Shown here: positions 27,861 to 35,586 of the stretch, piece by piece
How the letters are laid out: each line of letters opens with the position of its first letter
Numbering within the stretch: the first letter of the stretch is position 1
Assembly: GCA_016204605.1 (NCBI GenBank)
Contig: JACQKK010000117.1
Location: forward strand, 1-49,981
From: Candidatus Lambdaproteobacteria bacterium
GTDB taxonomy: Bacteria > SAR324 > JACQKK01
Length of the DNA: 49,981 bases
Reading direction: 5' to 3'
Translations under genes and position numbers: made by a program
Notes under the pieces: model-generated
Told to the model about the DNA's origin: nothing
The model's database searches: none
Seen by the model: the letters and a program-made list of their open reading frames with translations, nothing else

Positions 27861-28540
27861 TTTTTCGTGCCTCCCAGCAAGGGCTCGGCGCTGCCACTGC
27901 GCGGTGGCGCGGGGGGTGGCGCGGATTGGGTGATCGTCCTGCGTTGGCCGGTCGGCGGTTCCGCGGCCGGTTGCTGCGCGGGCGCGGACGGAGCGGGGCT
28001 GCGTTTCCGCAGGCCCCGCTGCGCCAGAGCCTCGGGCGTGGGCAGGTTCGAAGGCTTCGGCGCCTGGGGCCGGGCTTTGGCCGATACCTGAGCCGCAGCC
28101 GGCGGCGGCGCTTCGGCGGCGGCCTGCGGGCCCACGGTCAGGCGCCGGTACGCGTTGTAGTGGTCGTTCGCCGCGGGCAGGTTGTAGAGCTTGTCGTACG
28201 CCAGCGCCAGGTTCAGCTGCACGTCCGGCTGATCGGGCTTGAGCTCCAGCGCACGCTGGTAGGCCTGCACCGCCTGCGCGTAGGCGCCCACCCGCTGGTA
28301 GGCGACGCCCAGGTTGAAGGCGATGTCCGGGGCGCGGTCGTCGAGCTCGACGGCACGCTGATAGTGGCGGATCGCCCGCGGGTAATCCTCGGCGACCAGC
28401 GCGGCGTTCCCCTGTCTGAAGTGATGGAGCGCGGAAAGCTCCGGATCGGGCGAGCTTCCGGAACAGGCTGCCAACCCGAGCAGCAGCAGGGTCGCCAATC
28501 CTAAGGCGACAGGGCGATGGTGGCGACGGCGTGCGTCCAT
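27824..28540 (-). CDS. TPR lipoprotein
   Basis: A 238-residue protein with a lipoprotein signal peptide: basic start, LGLATLLLLGLAAC and lipid-modified C26. Three consecutive TPR units occupy about residues 35-140 (AEDYPRAIRHYQRAVELDDRAPDIAFNLGVAYQRVG and following). A Pro/Ala-rich tail ends in KKWWTQDQYLPKP, whose aromatic residues stand out. TPR lipoproteins of this size act in outer-membrane assembly, pilus secretion or envelope complexes (PilF-like). The 3' end overlaps the next gene by 37 bases, so they are translationally linked. The start at 28540 is the only one that gives a signal peptide. Confidence 0.85.
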   Translation of the reverse strand: MDARRRHHRPVALGLATLLLLGLAACSGSSPDPELSALHHFRQGNAALVAEDYPRAIRHYQRAVELDDRAPDIAFNLGVAYQRVGAYAQAVQAYQRALELKPDQPDVQLNLALAYDKLYNLPAANDHYNAYRRLTVGPQAAAEAPPPAAAQVSAKARPQAPKPSNLPTPEALAQRGLRKRSPAPSAPAQQPAAEPPTGQRRTITQSAPPPAPPRSGSAEPLLGGTKKWWTQDQYLPKP

Positions 28541-28758
28541 GGGACCTCGTCCGGTCTGGGTGCGGGGTGGACCCGCAACGGACGGGCCAGCCCCCGCCCC
28601 GGAGCCATGCAACAACCGTGCGCCGGGAGGGGAAGGCGCCCGTCCGCCTGCGTATCGGCATGCGTGCATAGACGGTGGGGGCTGCTGGGCGACGCCGGCC
28701 TGCGCCGGCCCCCGCGGGCGGTCGCTTCGCGGCGCAAGCGCCGCTGCCGGCGGCCGGC

Positions 28759-29817
28759 CTACATATTTCGCATCACCTGCGCGGCGAAGCGGGCGATCAC
28801 CTCGCGGTTGCCGGCGAGCGGCGGGGTGATGGTGATCTGGTTCAGCCCGTCGCGCTCCAGCGCCTTGAGCTGCGCGATCACCTCCGCCGCCTCCCCCACG
28901 ATGCAGTTCAGTCGGATCATCTCGGGCGTGACGAACCGGGCCTCCTCCGGCCGCAGGTAGCTGTTGTGGCTTTCGTGCAGCAACTGGTGGCGGCGCCCGG
29001 CCGGCATGCCATCGAGGAACCGCTGGTAGTCGTCCCAGATCGGCAGCACGAAGGGCGGCGGCGCCTTGCCCGTCTCGCGCATCCAGTCGACCAGGTAGTG
29101 CACGTTGGCCATGATGGCGCTGCCGCACGCCTCGACCACCCGCGGCGAGGCCAGGGTCTCGCCGGGCTCCAGCAGCATCAGGTTGACCAGCGCCGCGACG
29201 TGGAAGCGCTCGAGCGACCGCCCGGCCCGCTCAGCCCCGCGGCGCACGTGGGCCATGATCGAGGCCAGGCTGCCGCCGCGCGGGAGTGCCGTCATCAGGC
29301 CGTCGCCCAGCTCGCCGGCGAGCGCCTGCGTGAGCGGACCGTTGCCCGCGACGTAGAGGGGGATGGGATGCTCCAGGTCGAAGAAGTTCCACGTTCCCGG
29401 AAGCATGCGGATGGGCACGGTGCGATCCTGGTAGGTGTAGGCCACCTCCTCCCCCCGGATCAGCCCCCGCACCACCCGCACGTAGTCGCGGAACTCGGCG
29501 AACCGCATCGGCGGGGCGCCCAGCATGCGCATGGCGGTGTTGCCCGTGCCGATCCCGATGAACGTGCGCCCCGGCGCCAGCCGGTTGATGGTGGCGATAC
29601 CGTTGGCGGCCATCGGCGCCAGCCGCAGCCCGGCCACCGCCACGCCCGTGCCCAGCCGCATGCTGCGCGTCTCCCGCGCGGCGAGGGCCAGCACGGCCCA
29701 GCAGTTGGAGCGCAGGAACTGCGTGTCCGTGATCCACGCCCGGGAGTACCCGAGCGACTCCGCGTACGTGATGTAGCCGATGTCGTCGATATTGCCCGTG
29801 CTGATGCCGAACTCCAT
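28759..29817 (-). CDS. LLM-class flavin-dependent oxidoreductase
   Basis: A 352-residue luciferase-like monooxygenase / F420- or FMN-dependent oxidoreductase with a TIM-barrel fold. It opens MEFGISTGNIDDIGYITYAE, has the LGTGVAVAGLRLAPMAANGIATI strand-loop and the RTFIGIGTGNTAMRMLG segment, and ends with the family-typical ITITPPLAGNREVIARFA. The ATG at 29817 has GGGAG 9 bases upstream. In-frame codons extend further upstream to 30045 but show no family similarity. It resembles methylene-tetrahydromethanopterin reductase-like proteins; the cofactor and substrate cannot be read. It is monocistronic. A possible AT-rich control region lies at 29950-29975. Confidence 0.88.
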   Translation of the reverse strand: MEFGISTGNIDDIGYITYAESLGYSRAWITDTQFLRSNCWAVLALAARETRSMRLGTGVAVAGLRLAPMAANGIATINRLAPGRTFIGIGTGNTAMRMLGAPPMRFAEFRDYVRVVRGLIRGEEVAYTYQDRTVPIRMLPGTWNFFDLEHPIPLYVAGNGPLTQALAGELGDGLMTALPRGGSLASIMAHVRRGAERAGRSLERFHVAALVNLMLLEPGETLASPRVVEACGSAIMANVHYLVDWMRETGKAPPPFVLPIWDDYQRFLDGMPAGRRHQLLHESHNSYLRPEEARFVTPEMIRLNCIVGEAAEVIAQLKALERDGLNQITITPPLAGNREVIARFAAQVMRNM

Positions 29818-30356
29818 GGCGGGCTGCTCCCTTGGGGGATGCGGCGTTGCAGGCGGCGCGGCCGGCGCGACCCCAGCCGATTCTGCCTGCGGCGAGCCCC
29901 CCAGCGCAAGCCGCCCCGCGCCGGCGAGAGTTGATCGATCACCCCGCGAATTGCGCTTGCTTTTGACGTATACGGTGGGCTTCCGGCGTTGCGGGCGGTA
30001 GATCACAAGATCGAGATTGTCCTGGTGCCCGCTCCAGTTGGCCATGGCCGTGCAGGGCTTGAGGGCCTATTCCACCGGCGAACTCCGCAACAAGCTGGGG
30101 CTGGACCTGCACGCCGGAAAATTCCGGCGCGGCCGCTCCAACGTGTCCGTCACCGAGAGGGACTCCCTCGACCCCGGCGGGAGATTGCGGGAGGGGGTCA
30201 TACGGAGCGACCGTTTGACCGGAACACGAGGCGCATAGGCCTGCGGCGCGTCAGCGTACCGCAGGCGCCCATTGGAGACTGGCGCCATCGGCCCGAACAG
30301 GGATGTCGGGGGTAGCGCCGCCGACGGCTCGTCAGGGTTGCTGCATTGATTTGGAA
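29818..30356. other. Intergenic region at the edge of the cytochrome cluster
   Basis: About 540 bp between the LLM gene and the leftward outer-membrane protein gene. Short open frames occur on both strands, but none has a ribosome site together with recognisable content. A small AT-rich patch (29940-29980) may hold the LLM promoter. Nothing else is supported. Confidence 0.5.
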
Positions 30357-31220
30357 CTATTCGGTCACCCCGCCCGCGTAGCTCAACGTCAGCCACATCA
30401 GCAGCGGAGGAGCCGGGGTATCGGTGGAATCGACCTTGTACTTGCCCTTCACATCGTAGAGTCCGCTGGCCACGGCGGGATTGGGCCGCAGGGCGGCACC
30501 GAGCGAGACGCTGAGGGCGTCGCTCAAGCCATAGCCCACCTTGACGGTGAGATCCTGGATGCCTGCGACTCCGCGCCTGACTTCCAGGCCGCTCGAATCA
30601 GACAGCGCGGCCGCCTGCCCGTAGCCGAGGTTGGCCGACCAGGTCAGTTTTTCGCCGCCGCCGACCGTCAGCGAGGTGTAGGTGAGTGCCGTCACGATAT
30701 CCGAGTAGTGGCTGAGCTTCGGGCTCAGCGCCCTGGCGAACGGCGGGCTCCAGACGACAAACACCTCGTTCCACGAGGTGGTGGCCGGCACGTTCGCGTA
30801 ATTGACGATTCCGGCGCTGAAGCTGCCCAGCTTGTTGTCCCAAGCCCAGGAGAGCGTGAAATCCACCTCGTCGGCCTGGGAGAGCCCCTTGCCGTTGATG
30901 CGGTCGTCCGCGCCCCGTTCGACGAGCGCGACGCTGCTCCACAGGCCCAGCGAGAACCCACCCGCACCCGTCAGGGTGACGCTGGGCTGTGCGGCAGGGA
31001 GCACCGCGAACGTTTCCACCTTGGTACCGTCTTTGGGGAATGTTTCCTGGTGCGTGCTGGTGCCCCGGCTGACGTAATCGGAAACGAGATCCACGCCATA
31101 GGTCAGCAGCGGATCGCCCGGCTTGGCCGAGGACGACGCGGCGAACAGCAGCGCCAGGATGGGCGCCAGCATGGCCGGGCGCAACGCGCGGCGCGACAGC
31201 ATTCCGTTCGGAATTAACAT
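30357..31220 (-). CDS. Outer-membrane barrel of the Gcw_chp/TorF-like family
   Basis: A 287-residue exported protein. The ATG at 31220 has AAGGAG 7 bases upstream, and a signal peptide (LAPILALLFAASSSA) follows. The mature protein opens LLTYGVDLVSDYVSRGTSTHQ, which matches the N-terminal signature of a widespread proteobacterial barrel family (TIGR02001-type, usually SDYxFRGxS). Alternating strands and a terminal LLMWLTLSYAGGVTE suggest a barrel. These proteins have poorly known functions and may be porins. Here it is the last gene of a leftward cytochrome cluster, 278 bp after a diheme cytochrome gene, so it may supply a channel or anchor. Confidence 0.75.
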   Translation of the reverse strand: MLIPNGMLSRRALRPAMLAPILALLFAASSSAKPGDPLLTYGVDLVSDYVSRGTSTHQETFPKDGTKVETFAVLPAAQPSVTLTGAGGFSLGLWSSVALVERGADDRINGKGLSQADEVDFTLSWAWDNKLGSFSAGIVNYANVPATTSWNEVFVVWSPPFARALSPKLSHYSDIVTALTYTSLTVGGGEKLTWSANLGYGQAAALSDSSGLEVRRGVAGIQDLTVKVGYGLSDALSVSLGAALRPNPAVASGLYDVKGKYKVDSTDTPAPPLLMWLTLSYAGGVTE

Positions 31221-31308
31221 CAGCACTCTCCTTGTCCACGTGCGGGTTAGTACACACAATCACGGAGTCCAGGCGGTCGTGTCCCCGATTGAAATGGGAC
31301 GCCCATCT

Positions 31309-31354
31309 CGCGGCCTCACCCTCCCCAGCCCTACCTCTCCTGGAGGAGGAGGGG
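31309..31354. repeat. Dispersed intergenic palindrome, second copy
   Basis: It starts with cgcggcctcaccctcccc, an 18-base string also found at 49730. An imperfect hairpin of cctctcc with ggaggagg follows. It lies just upstream of the outer-membrane gene, between it and the diheme cytochrome gene. Confidence 0.65.
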
Positions 31355-31498
31355 GACGGAGTTCCTGGTCAGCCAACGGGGCGGCTTGCCACTCGCCCCG
31401 CTCTCTCAGGCGAGTGGGTAGCCGCGCCGGCGGCGGGGCTGGGATTGCGCCAATACCCGCCTGATTCCGGCGATTCAAGGCACTACCGAGCCGCCCGG

Positions 31499-32257
31499 TT
31501 ACTTGGCAGGCAAGGTCTGGGCATAGGCCAACACATCGACCTGCACCTGCACCGGAAACGCGATCAGGCTCGGCATTTCCTCGCCCGGTTGGCCGAACCG
31601 GATCTTGTGCAGGGTTTCCCAGGGGTTTTCGTTGGCCACGGTGCCCACGTATTCGGGTGCCTTCTCATCCCCGAAATTGACCTTTTTGCCGTCGGCGCCA
31701 TGGCATTTGGCGCACACGGTCGCATAGATGCGCTGCCCTTTGGCAAGATCGCCCCGTGCCTTCTTGCTGTTCCGGTCGATGACCTCATCCACGCTCAACT
31801 GGGCTTCCGTCACGAACCGGGCGATGGCCGTCAGGTCCGCCGCTGGAATGCGACCGCCCAACTCATGATCGGAGCCTTGCAGGCTCTTCACGACCGCGGC
31901 CGCCGATCCGCCGGCAGCGCCCCGAATCCCGGCGATCCCGGTGAAGCGTCTGCCTTTCTTGTAGGCGCCCTCCTTGCCCATGTAGTCCCAGCCGTGGCAT
32001 TCCTTGCAGCGCCAAGTGCCCGCGCCTTTCCCTTTCCCCTTCGATTTGGCGTAGGCCGGGTGGGTCTCCTTGGGGGGGGCCACCCCCAGTTCCACGAACC
32101 AACTGTCGTAGAGCAGACCGCCCCGGATGATCTTCGCCAGCTCCTCTCCGGAAGCATCATCCAGCCCGCGGGCGAGGGCAAGGGTACCGGACATGAGCAG
32201 AGGCATCGCGAGCATCACAGTCAGCGGGATGAATCCGCCAATTCGTCTCAGATTCAT
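31499..32257 (-). CDS. Periplasmic diheme c-type cytochrome
   Basis: A 252-residue protein with a Sec signal peptide (about 1-30). The ATG at 32257 has GGAG 6 bases upstream and is preferred over an in-frame ATG 12 bases earlier. Two CxxCH heme sites are seen: CKECH (C84, C87, H88) and CAKCH (C182, C185, H186). The second sits in a normal class-I cytochrome context (GQRIYATVCAKCHGADGKKV ... GEEMPSL, giving the distal Met). The first module is shortened, and the pattern HGWDYMGKEGAYKKGRRFTG recalls hemes near diheme alcohol- or sulfite-type subunits. A basic KSKGKGKGAG stretch precedes heme 1. Probably a soluble electron shuttle for the neighbouring proteins. Confidence 0.88.
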   Translation of the reverse strand: MNLRRIGGFIPLTVMLAMPLLMSGTLALARGLDDASGEELAKIIRGGLLYDSWFVELGVAPPKETHPAYAKSKGKGKGAGTWRCKECHGWDYMGKEGAYKKGRRFTGIAGIRGAAGGSAAAVVKSLQGSDHELGGRIPAADLTAIARFVTEAQLSVDEVIDRNSKKARGDLAKGQRIYATVCAKCHGADGKKVNFGDEKAPEYVGTVANENPWETLHKIRFGQPGEEMPSLIAFPVQVQVDVLAYAQTLPAK

Positions 32258-32373
32258 GACATTCTCCATTGCGGGTGAATTCCAGCTTCGGAGGTCGACG
32301 TCCAGCTTCCGGACGGCAACGAGCCCGGAGTCCCCGTTCGCATCCGGGGTTCGCATCGATGGTTGCTTCTCCT

Positions 32374-33320
32374 CTATTTGAATTTCAGTTCGATCACCTC
32401 GGAGGTGGCATGCGTGCCCCCTCCCGCGTTGTTATGGACGGAAATCCCGAAACGAAAGGTCGAGGATAGATCGTCGAACTGCCCGTCGTCGTCGTGGTCG
32501 GTCGTCAGCTTGCGAGCCAGCTCCAGCGTCCATTTCCCGGCCTTCCAGATGCCCTTGGCGGCGACGTCGCCACGGCTCCCAGCGGGCATTTCCAGCACCT
32601 CCTGGGGAACGATTGGGCCGTCGCGGAACTTGGTGGCATCGGAAACCTCTTTTGCGTCCTTCTTGAGGAGCACCGGTTCGTCTTTTCCTTTCGCAGAGGT
32701 GAACTTGGGACGGTTCTTGACGGAATCCGAGTTGGCGCTGAAGCTTCCGCTTGAGGCCTGGTCGGCCCGCCGGCCGGTCGCCTCTTCGCCGGAGCGGTCC
32801 AGCTCGTTCATCACGAACCGGTCGTCGGCGTATCCGAGCGGATTGGTGCGTTGGGGATTCCAATGCCAAAAGTCAGCCCGCTCGCCGGGCCCGTTCGTGT
32901 ACATCTGGCCCTCATCCGTCTCCTTGTTCTTGTGACAGACGATCTGGCCGCCCTTCTCGCTGAAGCCGGCGATGCTGCCGTTGATGTTCCACATCAGGTT
33001 GAAGCGCTCCTCGTTGCCCGGCTTCTTCTGCCAGCGCCCCTTTTCAAAGACACGGACGCGATTGAGGCTTTCGTACTTGTCGGGCCACGGAAACATGAAA
33101 TACACGCAGGTGTCGGTGTAGACGGCCTTGGCGGTGACCGTGAATTTTCCGGGCAGATTGATGGTGACAGGCCTGACGGTGTTCCAGACCGTCTCGCTTT
33201 TTCCGTCGATCATGGGCGGGGCGGCGACCTTCTTCGCGGTGAGAACCTCCTTGGCGGCCAGCCCCCCCCCGCGCCCAGGGCCGTCATCAGGATGGTCCAG
33301 CCCAGGGCTTTCCACGGCAT
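32374..33320 (-). CDS. Exported ethylbenzene-dehydrogenase gamma-type heme-domain protein, frameshifted at a G9 tract
   Basis: The body matches the EB_dh family (b-type heme-binding beta-sandwich as in ethylbenzene dehydrogenase gamma and related cytochrome partners). It has MIDGKSETVW, a RFNLMWNINGSIAGF stretch, QIVCHKN, an ADFWHWNPQRTNPLGYADDRFV segment and a terminal THATSEVIELKFK strand. In its own frame it has no signal peptide. An ATG at 33320 opens a typical one (MPWKALGWTILMTALGAGG) in a different frame that meets the body at nine Cs (33262-33270; Gs on the coding strand). One extra G would give a continuous 315-residue protein. This is either a sequencing error, a true mutation, or slippage-based switching. 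Coordinates run from the signal-peptide ATG. Confidence 0.7.
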
Positions 33321-33700
33321 CCCGCGGCCATCGGCGGTCACTCGGAGCCCGAACCCTGTGCAAGTGCCCGGTCAAGGGCAGGCTTATGCGGAGGCGGCTC
33401 CCGGCCGCACCCATCGGTCTCACGGCTTTGCCGAAGCTGTGAACTCGGCAATCGCACAACTGGGCTGCGGAACTGGGGAGAACTCATGTGGCGGAACACT
33501 CTCTATAATCAGGGGAGCCGCCCGCAACTCTCTCCTGAAGCGACGTGCCGAGAGTCGAACCGCCTGGGGGTGTAACCCACCGATTTGGCGCTGTTTCCCC
33601 GAGATACTGGCGTTGGAAAACAGCCTGGCCCAAGGCGAGCGCAGAGGAGACGTCCAATGGACAGAAAGGATAAACTCCGCGGATCAATGATCAGCTGAAA
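33321..33700. other. Intergenic region inside the cytochrome cluster
   Basis: About 380 bp between two leftward genes. It contains a TATAAT hexamer on the plus strand (33504-33509) with no gene downstream in that direction, and several short self-complementary stretches such as gggtgtaaccca. It may carry a promoter or small RNA, or be a remnant. I see no riboswitch match and no convincing ORF. Confidence 0.4.
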
Positions 33701-34798
33701 TCAGTAGAAGAAACCATGCATCTCAATGAAGAATTCTTTCCGGTTTTCCTGATCGTTGCTGGTCTGGCCGATATAGTCGCGGCCGCCTACTCTGATTTGT
33801 AGAAACTGCGTAACAAACGGCTCGTAAATCAGGCTGATTCGCTCAACACGGTCTGCCGTTTCGTTTCGATTGGGATCGTAGCCTTCATAAGTCAACTTCA
33901 CATTTGCTCCTTTTGTGACCATGTAATTCAATTCCCCCAACAAAGCCACCGAATTCACCTTCGATGTCGTTTCAGTGACGATCTGGTCGACCTCGGCCAG
34001 TCCAGTGAAGCGCCCTAGATGCAAGCCCGCGAAAATATTAGCGACGGCTTTCTTCGTCCCTTGAATGGATGAGTCCAGATTGTAGGACACACCGATCCGC
34101 GCGGGCTTCCAGATCACCGACGCGGTCACTCCGCGCTTCTTATCGAGCGAAGTGCTCCAAACACTCACAGAAAATGGTCCTGGCTCGAATCCGACCTCGA
34201 ATCCGCTATCGGGATTCCCATAGGTGAACCCCGGATACTGGCGCACAAACGCGGTATCATCCTGCAGGCGGTATCCCGAGGCCAGGAAAAATCGGCCCAG
34301 TTTCACGTAGGAGTCTAGCGCCAGGTCGTCAAACAGTATGAACAACTCGCGGGCGCTGCTTGTGCCCTGAATGGTCTGATCCAGATACAGAGAAGCACTC
34401 CCGGGAACCATGTCCATTTGCAGGTAGAGGAGACCACTGTTGATGGACATATCCCTTTCCGGGCCTTTCACATGAGGGATATGCCTTTCGGAATAAGTAA
34501 AACGAAAATCGGCCCCAAGGGAGACAAAGTCGTTCAGCCGGCCATGGTACATGTTCCCTACAGCCGATTCTCCCGATTCTTCCCCGGGAGGCTGCCACTT
34601 CACGAAGTATTGAGACAGGCGTGTCTGAACATACGTATTGGCAAAGTCGTTGCGCTTGCCGCCTCCCGTCTTGTTGAAGTGACACTGGGAGCACTTGTAA
34701 CCCTCGCGTACCGCGATGTACGCCTCGCCAAGAACGGCACCGGAAACCAGCAGACCGCCGAGGAAAGCGGCAATGGTCAACGAGATAGTTCGAATCAT
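33701..34798 (-). CDS. Outer-membrane barrel with N-terminal c-type heme motif
   Basis: A 365-residue exported protein from the ATG at 34798. A signal peptide (about 1-24) is followed at once by a heme-attachment site CSQCH (C36, C39, H40) inside YKCSQCHFNKTGGGKRNDF. The remaining 300 residues alternate hydrophobic and polar residues in strand-length blocks (LGADFRFTYSE, LYLQMDMVPGSASLYLDQT, GFEVGFEPGPFSVSVWSTS, ISLIYEPFVTQFLQIRVGG) and end in a terminal aromatic, FFIEMHGFFY, typical of outer-membrane barrels. A heme-bearing plug on a porin would make this an electron-conducting pore. Single-polypeptide porin-cytochrome fusions are known in outline from Fe- and metal-cycling bacteria, but I cannot assign this one to a named type. 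GC is visibly low (28 of 60 bases at 33721-33780). Confidence 0.8.
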   Translation of the reverse strand: MIRTISLTIAAFLGGLLVSGAVLGEAYIAVREGYKCSQCHFNKTGGGKRNDFANTYVQTRLSQYFVKWQPPGEESGESAVGNMYHGRLNDFVSLGADFRFTYSERHIPHVKGPERDMSINSGLLYLQMDMVPGSASLYLDQTIQGTSSARELFILFDDLALDSYVKLGRFFLASGYRLQDDTAFVRQYPGFTYGNPDSGFEVGFEPGPFSVSVWSTSLDKKRGVTASVIWKPARIGVSYNLDSSIQGTKKAVANIFAGLHLGRFTGLAEVDQIVTETTSKVNSVALLGELNYMVTKGANVKLTYEGYDPNRNETADRVERISLIYEPFVTQFLQIRVGGRDYIGQTSNDQENRKEFFIEMHGFFY

Positions 34799-34996
34799 CT
34801 GGTTACGCCACCGTATCGTTCTGCCTGATTCGTAAATCACCCGTTTCGCCCCCCGTTTTTCTCAGAGAATTCATTCTGTGATATCCTTCGACTCTATACT
34901 TCGGATCCAATCGGCAGACCCCCGGTAAACCGAAATGATAGACCGGTAGACCAACGAGAATCGGTTGATCTGGAGTACCGGTCCTATTCATCCATA

Positions 34997-35566
34997 CTAG
35001 GGCGCTGCCAACACGGCTCCCTGATCGATCCACTCGCCGATGAGTTGGGTGTCAGCCGCACTCAATGGAGGTTTTTCGAGCGGCATGCGCGAGCCGAGGC
35101 CCGCAGCCACCAAAGCGCTATCAGATCCGGTGATCTTGAGGTATAAGAAGCTGCAGTCCTTGAACCCCGGTTCAATGATATGCATGCCGGCGTCCGGATA
35201 TCCGCTCATCAAACGATTCGTTACGACTCTGCCGTATTGATTGAAGTCCCACGACAGATCGCTGGGCCCGGCTCCAATCGCCCCCGTATGACAGTTCGTG
35301 CAGAAGCCTCTTCCGCCAAATATTTTGGGCTGGATGTATTCCCAGTTGGCATTTGGTGTTGCGGTCCCTTGGAAGCCGTTCCACACGACCGAGCTGCACG
35401 AGGAATTGTTGCCGCCCGTATCGCCGGGTGGATTGTTGCCGCCCGTATCGCCAGTTTTTTCTTCCACCCTTTCTGCCAGGCAACCTGTCATGAACACACT
35501 CAGGACTATCGTAAACGCGAAGAATAGGACCAACTTCGCCGGTATGATTTGGAGTCCTGAATCCAT
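34997..35566 (-). CDS. Monoheme cytochrome c lipoprotein
   Basis: A 189-residue protein. A hydrophobic signal segment (11-28) ends in the lipobox FMTGC with C29 as the acylation site. A short stalk contains the sequence GDTGGNN twice, encoded by an exact 21-base repeat with 27-base period. One heme site follows, CTNCH (C89, C92, H93), in FGGRGFCTNCHTGAIGAGPSDLSW. Downstream GSRMPLEKPPLSAADTQLIGEWIDQGAV resembles the planctomycete-type cytochrome C-terminal pattern, with Met as likely distal ligand. It is probably anchored at the outer membrane next to the heme-barrel protein encoded 198 bp downstream. Confidence 0.87.
   Translation of the reverse strand: MDSGLQIIPAKLVLFFAFTIVLSVFMTGCLAERVEEKTGDTGGNNPPGDTGGNNSSCSSVVWNGFQGTATPNANWEYIQPKIFGGRGFCTNCHTGAIGAGPSDLSWDFNQYGRVVTNRLMSGYPDAGMHIIEPGFKDCSFLYLKITGSDSALVAAGLGSRMPLEKPPLSAADTQLIGEWIDQGAVLAAP
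35405..35452 (-). repeat. Direct repeat in the lipoprotein stalk, 27-bp period
   Basis: The 21-base string attgttgccgcccgtatcgcc occurs at 35405-35425 and 35432-35452. It encodes the duplicated GDTGGNN stalk. Copy number could vary between strains by slippage. Confidence 0.8.
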
Positions 35567-35586
35567 GAACGTTAACTTTCAAATTA

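Noticed and set aside
29818..30045. 76-codon N-terminal extension of the LLM oxidoreductase
   Set aside because: Family similarity begins at the ATG at 29817, which has a ribosome site; the extension is Pro/Ala-rich after about 40 residues.
30067..30396. 109-codon minus-strand frame in the gap before the LLM gene
   Set aside because: No ribosome site and no similarity; Ser/Pro/Arg-rich. It overlaps the end of the outer-membrane barrel gene.
33478..33660. Possible riboswitch (glycine, c-di-GMP or other) upstream of the EB_dh gene
   Set aside because: Neither strand shows the conserved core strings of these classes; only short unrelated hairpins.
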